Source of the DNA: Trochalopteron elliotii
Lineage: Eukaryota > Chordata > Aves > Passeriformes > Leiothrichidae
DNA: 64,000 nt
NCBI GenBank assembly: GCA_024734555.1
Contig: JANPWX010020150.1
Location: forward strand, 2,701,809-2,765,808
Reading direction: 5' to 3'
Shown here: one piece after another, positions 60,555-64,000 of the stretch
Layout of the letters: the number at the start of each line of letters is the position of its first letter
Position numbering within the stretch: the first letter of the stretch is position 1
Made by a program: the position numbers and the translations under genes
The notes under the pieces: generated by a model
Told to the model about the DNA's origin: nothing
Seen by the model: only the letters and a program-made list of their open reading frames with translations
Databases searched by the model: none

Positions 60555-61571
60555 CATCAGCAACAAAAGGTCAGATTGTAGGTTAAGGTAACTCCTCAAC
60601 TCTGAGAGCCCTCATCTTACTGAATGAATGTTTGCATGTTCTGGATTATACCTTCTGAAATCTCAAAAATTCTTAACTCAGATAGTACCAATTCCATTTG
60701 ACATCACAACTCTGTGGTAAAATGTTGGCAGAGATATAATTGGCTTAATTGGTTTATGTGGTTTAAAAAATAAATCTCCTTTAAATATATTATTTGTCTC
60801 CATTTCATAAGCCCCCATTACAAGTATCAAGGCATATTTTTCTGGAGTCTGGGATAATTTCCCAGTGAAGTTGTGCACACTGTGAGTTACCACACTGGGG
60901 TGGCCAAAGAAGTGAGTGTTTCAGAGTACTCCTCCACACTGACTGAAAACGGGGGACTGTCATGCCTACAGAAATTTACATCTCAATAACTGCTGTGACT
61001 CAGGATTTCAAAGAACTATAGCTGTATAAATTAATCAGGCTCATAAACCGCTTTGATTCAAAGCCTCTTGGCTTTCTTTACATTGAGATCCAGTGTCTAT
61101 CAAATGAAGATTGTTATCCTCATCCCCATTCTTGAGTAGGAGTAATGAAGGTAAAGCCAAAACTGGCAAAGCTGACAGGGAATTTTACCAAGCAGTAACT
61201 TGCTTTCTTCCATCAAGGTCTCTTTCCAAAGGTAGGTGGGATTATGGAAATTGAAGCCTTTTTGTGGAAAGATTGTTTTTAAGGTAATGTTTTCCAAGAG
61301 ACAGGCTGGGGAAAAAGAGCTTCAAAGCAGGGATTTCTGCCTTGAGTTCTTAAACGACTGGAGAATTCCCTAAGTGTGCAAATACTGATAATCCAGCCAA
61401 AGCACTATTCTGATTTGTCACAAACAGCTTTGGAAAGGATGGATTCTTCTTAGTCTCAAGTAGGACCATGGTAAAACCTTGGTTGTGATAGAGTACACAA
61501 TTTGTAGACCCAGATGTAGTCACAAGCCACAGGGAAAAGTAGTCAACAGACAATCTGAAACAAGAATAAGC

Positions 61572-61668
61572 ATAGAACATCATGAGTTGGAAGGCACCCA
61601 CAAGAAATATTGAAGTCCAACTCCTGACACTTCAAGGACAATTGCAAGGATCACATGATGTGCCTGAG
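61572..61668 (-). mobile_element. CR1 LINE 3' end, minus strand, short
   Basis: 'CATAGAACATCATGAGTTGG', 'AAGGCACCCACAAGAAATAT', 'TGAAGTCCAACTCCTGACAC', 'TTCAAGGACAATTGCAAGGA', 'TCACATGATGTGCCTGAGAA' follow the reversed CR1 3' end with 'gagttggaagggacccacaa', 'gagtccaactcctggccctg' and 'cacaccatgtgcctgag'. About 95 bp are left. Confidence 0.88.
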
Positions 61669-64000
61669 AATTTAGAAAAACAAACCAGAGAAGGCCATGG
61701 AAGGCAATTCAGTCTGAATATAAATTATTTCATATTTTGCATATAATATTTATTTAACTGAAAACATATATTTAGATTAATAGATAAAATTAGATTAATA
61801 ATATAAATTAAGTAAAGCAGACAGTTACAAGAAGTGTGTTTTTCGGCCCTTCCCTTTCTTTCTCTTTTTTGACTAGAGAAATGTGAAAGTAAATTATAAA
61901 AATCAATCCCCTAGATCAGGCATTGATTCCTACAGTGAGAAAACACCAAGGGAGGCAGGTACTGATTTTGAGAAAACTGGAAAGCTGAGGTAAAATGCAG
62001 AGATGTTTATTAAAACATTAAAACAAGTGCTTGAAGACAAATAGAGAGAGAGTAAAGGCGGCTGTGCTTTGAGATACTAACACAGAACTTATTTGTTCTA
62101 GTAGTTCAGAGATGATCCAGTTTCTGCTGTTATAGAAAGATAATTAGGAAAAACTGTCAAGTCCGCAGATTAATCCTGCATACATCTGCCTGGAGTTTGC
62201 TTTGAAACCTTTTGGATCTAGAAAGACAATCTTGTGTAATTAGCTGAGGCCACTATAATCCATAAAAACATCTGATCACATTGATTTTCAGTCAATCAGG
62301 CTCTATCTGTCAACAGCAATTCTAGAGATCATATAAGAGGTCTTACAAGTACACAACTTAACCCTCTAAGGTCATTTAAACTTTTCTCTGGCTTTTAAAC
62401 TCAAAATAATTTTCAGTGACTAGCTGCCATGTGTTCCAAACAAAATGAAATAACAAAAATAATAATAAAAAACCAAAACCAAAACCAAACCAAACCAAAA
62501 CAAAACAAACAACAACCTCCAGAAAATACATATAACTTTTTGAAAAAAAAAAATATAGACATATGGAAGAGATATTTTTATATCTATGTATATTGCCACT
62601 GATGTGCTTGAGAAGTGACCTGCTATGTGCACTCCTGCTTTGGTAGAGGGCATTTTGTTACTTTTATAGAGCAGAGGAAACCAAGAGTTTGTTCACACTC
62701 CTATTATGCTTTCAACTTTGTTACATACTGCAAAATCACAGGGTAACAAAACCTAATAGTAAATAGTAATAGTAAACTCTCATGGTGAAGGAAATGCTTT
62801 TGGGTCTACATTGTACACAGCAGGCCCTGTTAGCGACCAGTTAGTAAGGTACAGAAAGCATTTCACTGCAGAAACTTTGTCTTCCGGGTTCTGTGTTCTT
62901 CTCAGAGGCCCCAACCCATGCTTTTTTATACTGTGGTGCACCTGGTAATTTGCTGTGTTAACCACAGATGTTGTTCTCTCCCTGATTTCTCCTACCCTTA
63001 CAGTGTTGGTGTCTTTGATTCCTGTGCCACTGCTCTTGTGAGGCAAGGGAACTCAGATTTTCAGATTCTGCTGTAAAGAAGCAGAATGCAAGGTTGCCCA
63101 TCTCCAGCTCTGCAGAAGTTATTAAATTAGGTTACTAGATTTTATATCTGATTCAGGGTTTTGCAGAAATGTGAACATGGGAAGAAAGAGGTCATCAAGT
63201 TGTCACATGGGTTTCTACTAAGATTCCTCTTTATGTCAGCTAAGTTTAGCCATCTGAAAACTGGTGTCTAGTCCAAATTACTAATTACACTGTTCTTATA
63301 GAGAACACAAATATGAACTTTTTCAGAGACAAAGTCAATCCAGCTGATTTTGATGAGTGTTTTTATAGGATGAATTATTCTCTAATATTCCCCATTAAAC
63401 ACTGCTAAAATTAGTGTTAAACCCCATCTTAGTACTTAAATTTGGCTAAATTTAATCTGAGGTGTAGTGACATAAATCTGAGTGAAGAATTACCTAGAAG
63501 AGAAATGGGAAAGACTGAGGATCCTGAAAATAAGGAAATGTTCTTTGTACAATGCTGAAACATGCCCCCAAGTATTTTATTTTCACCAAAACACGTATGA
63601 CCTCTGTAAATCACGTAATTTTATATCAATATACATGTGACATAAAAACAAGTATTATCATCCAATCATCAGGTAGCATGTTCAGTGAGATGTGGAAATA
63701 ACCTGACAATATTCTGACCAAACATCATGACATTTACAGGTAGATTTCAGTTTTGTAGAAATTGCATTATCTGTAACTTTTGTTAATAAAATTGTCAGTT
63801 ACTTCACCTGGTCAGAGACCTCTGAGAAATGTCTAAAAATATACAGATTAGGTGACAAAATGAAAGATTCCAGGTGTCATGTACCACATTTATGAGACAA
63901 TGCTAAGTCCTGTAAAATATTTAACATTTTCACGTAAAACTGAGGCATAGAGATTTAGCACCTCAGGGAGTCCAAAGTAAACACTTTTCCTCCTTGAAGT
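61669..64000. other. Unassigned non-coding DNA
   Basis: An A/C-rich tract lies at 62467-62516. 62780-63050 is slightly richer in G and C and holds an 88-codon minus-strand open frame without a recognisable domain. Nothing else is named. Confidence 0.5.
62467..62516 (+). repeat. (AAAACC)n/(AAAAC)n tract
   Basis: About 50 bp of AAAACC, AAACC and AAAAC units. Confidence 0.92.

Larger units (their letters stand above)
52301..61571. other. Unassigned AT-rich non-coding DNA
   Basis: 9.3 kb without a recognised gene or repeat family. It contains homopolymer and A-rich tracts (listed), an exon-like open segment at 57323-57607, a 110-codon minus-strand open frame at 53311-53643, an inverted repeat at 59203-59251, and a somewhat more GC-rich part at about 59420-60180 that may be an unrecognised repeat. 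Confidence 0.5.

Overview
The window looks like non-coding nuclear DNA from a bird. It is AT-rich and CpG-poor, has no convincing protein-coding gene, and is scattered with avian-type repeats. The strongest evidence is at least ten CR1 (chicken repeat 1) LINE fragments. Several end in the typical CR1 tail, with the 'ggttggactcagtgatctt' or 'cccttccaac' type of 3' end followed by ATTCTATG-like octamers. Two LTRs belong to the abundant avian endogenous-retrovirus LTR family that starts TGTTCTGGTTTCAGCTGGGA or a close relative. I cannot name the species, the chromosome or a flanking gene. The window could be a gene desert or part of a very long intron.

Layout. 1-3100 is unassigned. 3101-3670 is a complete solo LTR with TG...CA ends and a 5-bp target duplication (CTTCT), followed by a CR1 3' end (3740-3966). 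3967-13285 is unassigned apart from an A-rich tract. 13286-13500 is a degraded older repeat, and 13912-14452 is a second, decayed LTR of the same kind and orientation. 17760-19255 is the largest CR1 fragment. It covers much of the ORF2 endonuclease region and jumps by deletion into the reverse transcriptase. 20684-20734 is a (GGGGA)n tract. 24697-25222 is a head-to-head pair of CR1 3' ends, with another CR1 at about 25.9 kb. 30382-31285 is a minus-strand CR1 that has lost its reverse-transcriptase part. 32605-32817 is a GAAA microsatellite with an octamer core. Further CR1 3' fragments lie near 34.1, 41.1, 43.2-43.9, 45.4-45.7 and 61.6 kb.

The assembly is interrupted by 762 Ns (51033-51794) between two different pyrimidine pentamer arrays: (TTCCT)n on the left and (CCTCT)n on the right. 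A strong hairpin lies 10 bp beyond the right array, followed by sequence that may be a minus-strand LTR. From 52.3 kb to the end I see mainly unassigned AT-rich DNA, A-rich tracts, one exon-like open segment (57323-57607) and a small inverted repeat (59203-59251).

The open reading frames in this window are what chance predicts for 64 kb of AT-rich DNA, or they are repeat translations or read through Ns. I therefore report no CDS. I found no operon, CRISPR array, tRNA, rRNA or new multi-gene system. The more interesting points are structural: repeat architecture, hairpins, triplex- or quadruplex-prone tracts, and a few segments that could be unannotated exons or conserved non-coding elements. 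Repeat family assignments were made from memory of consensus sequences, not from a database search.
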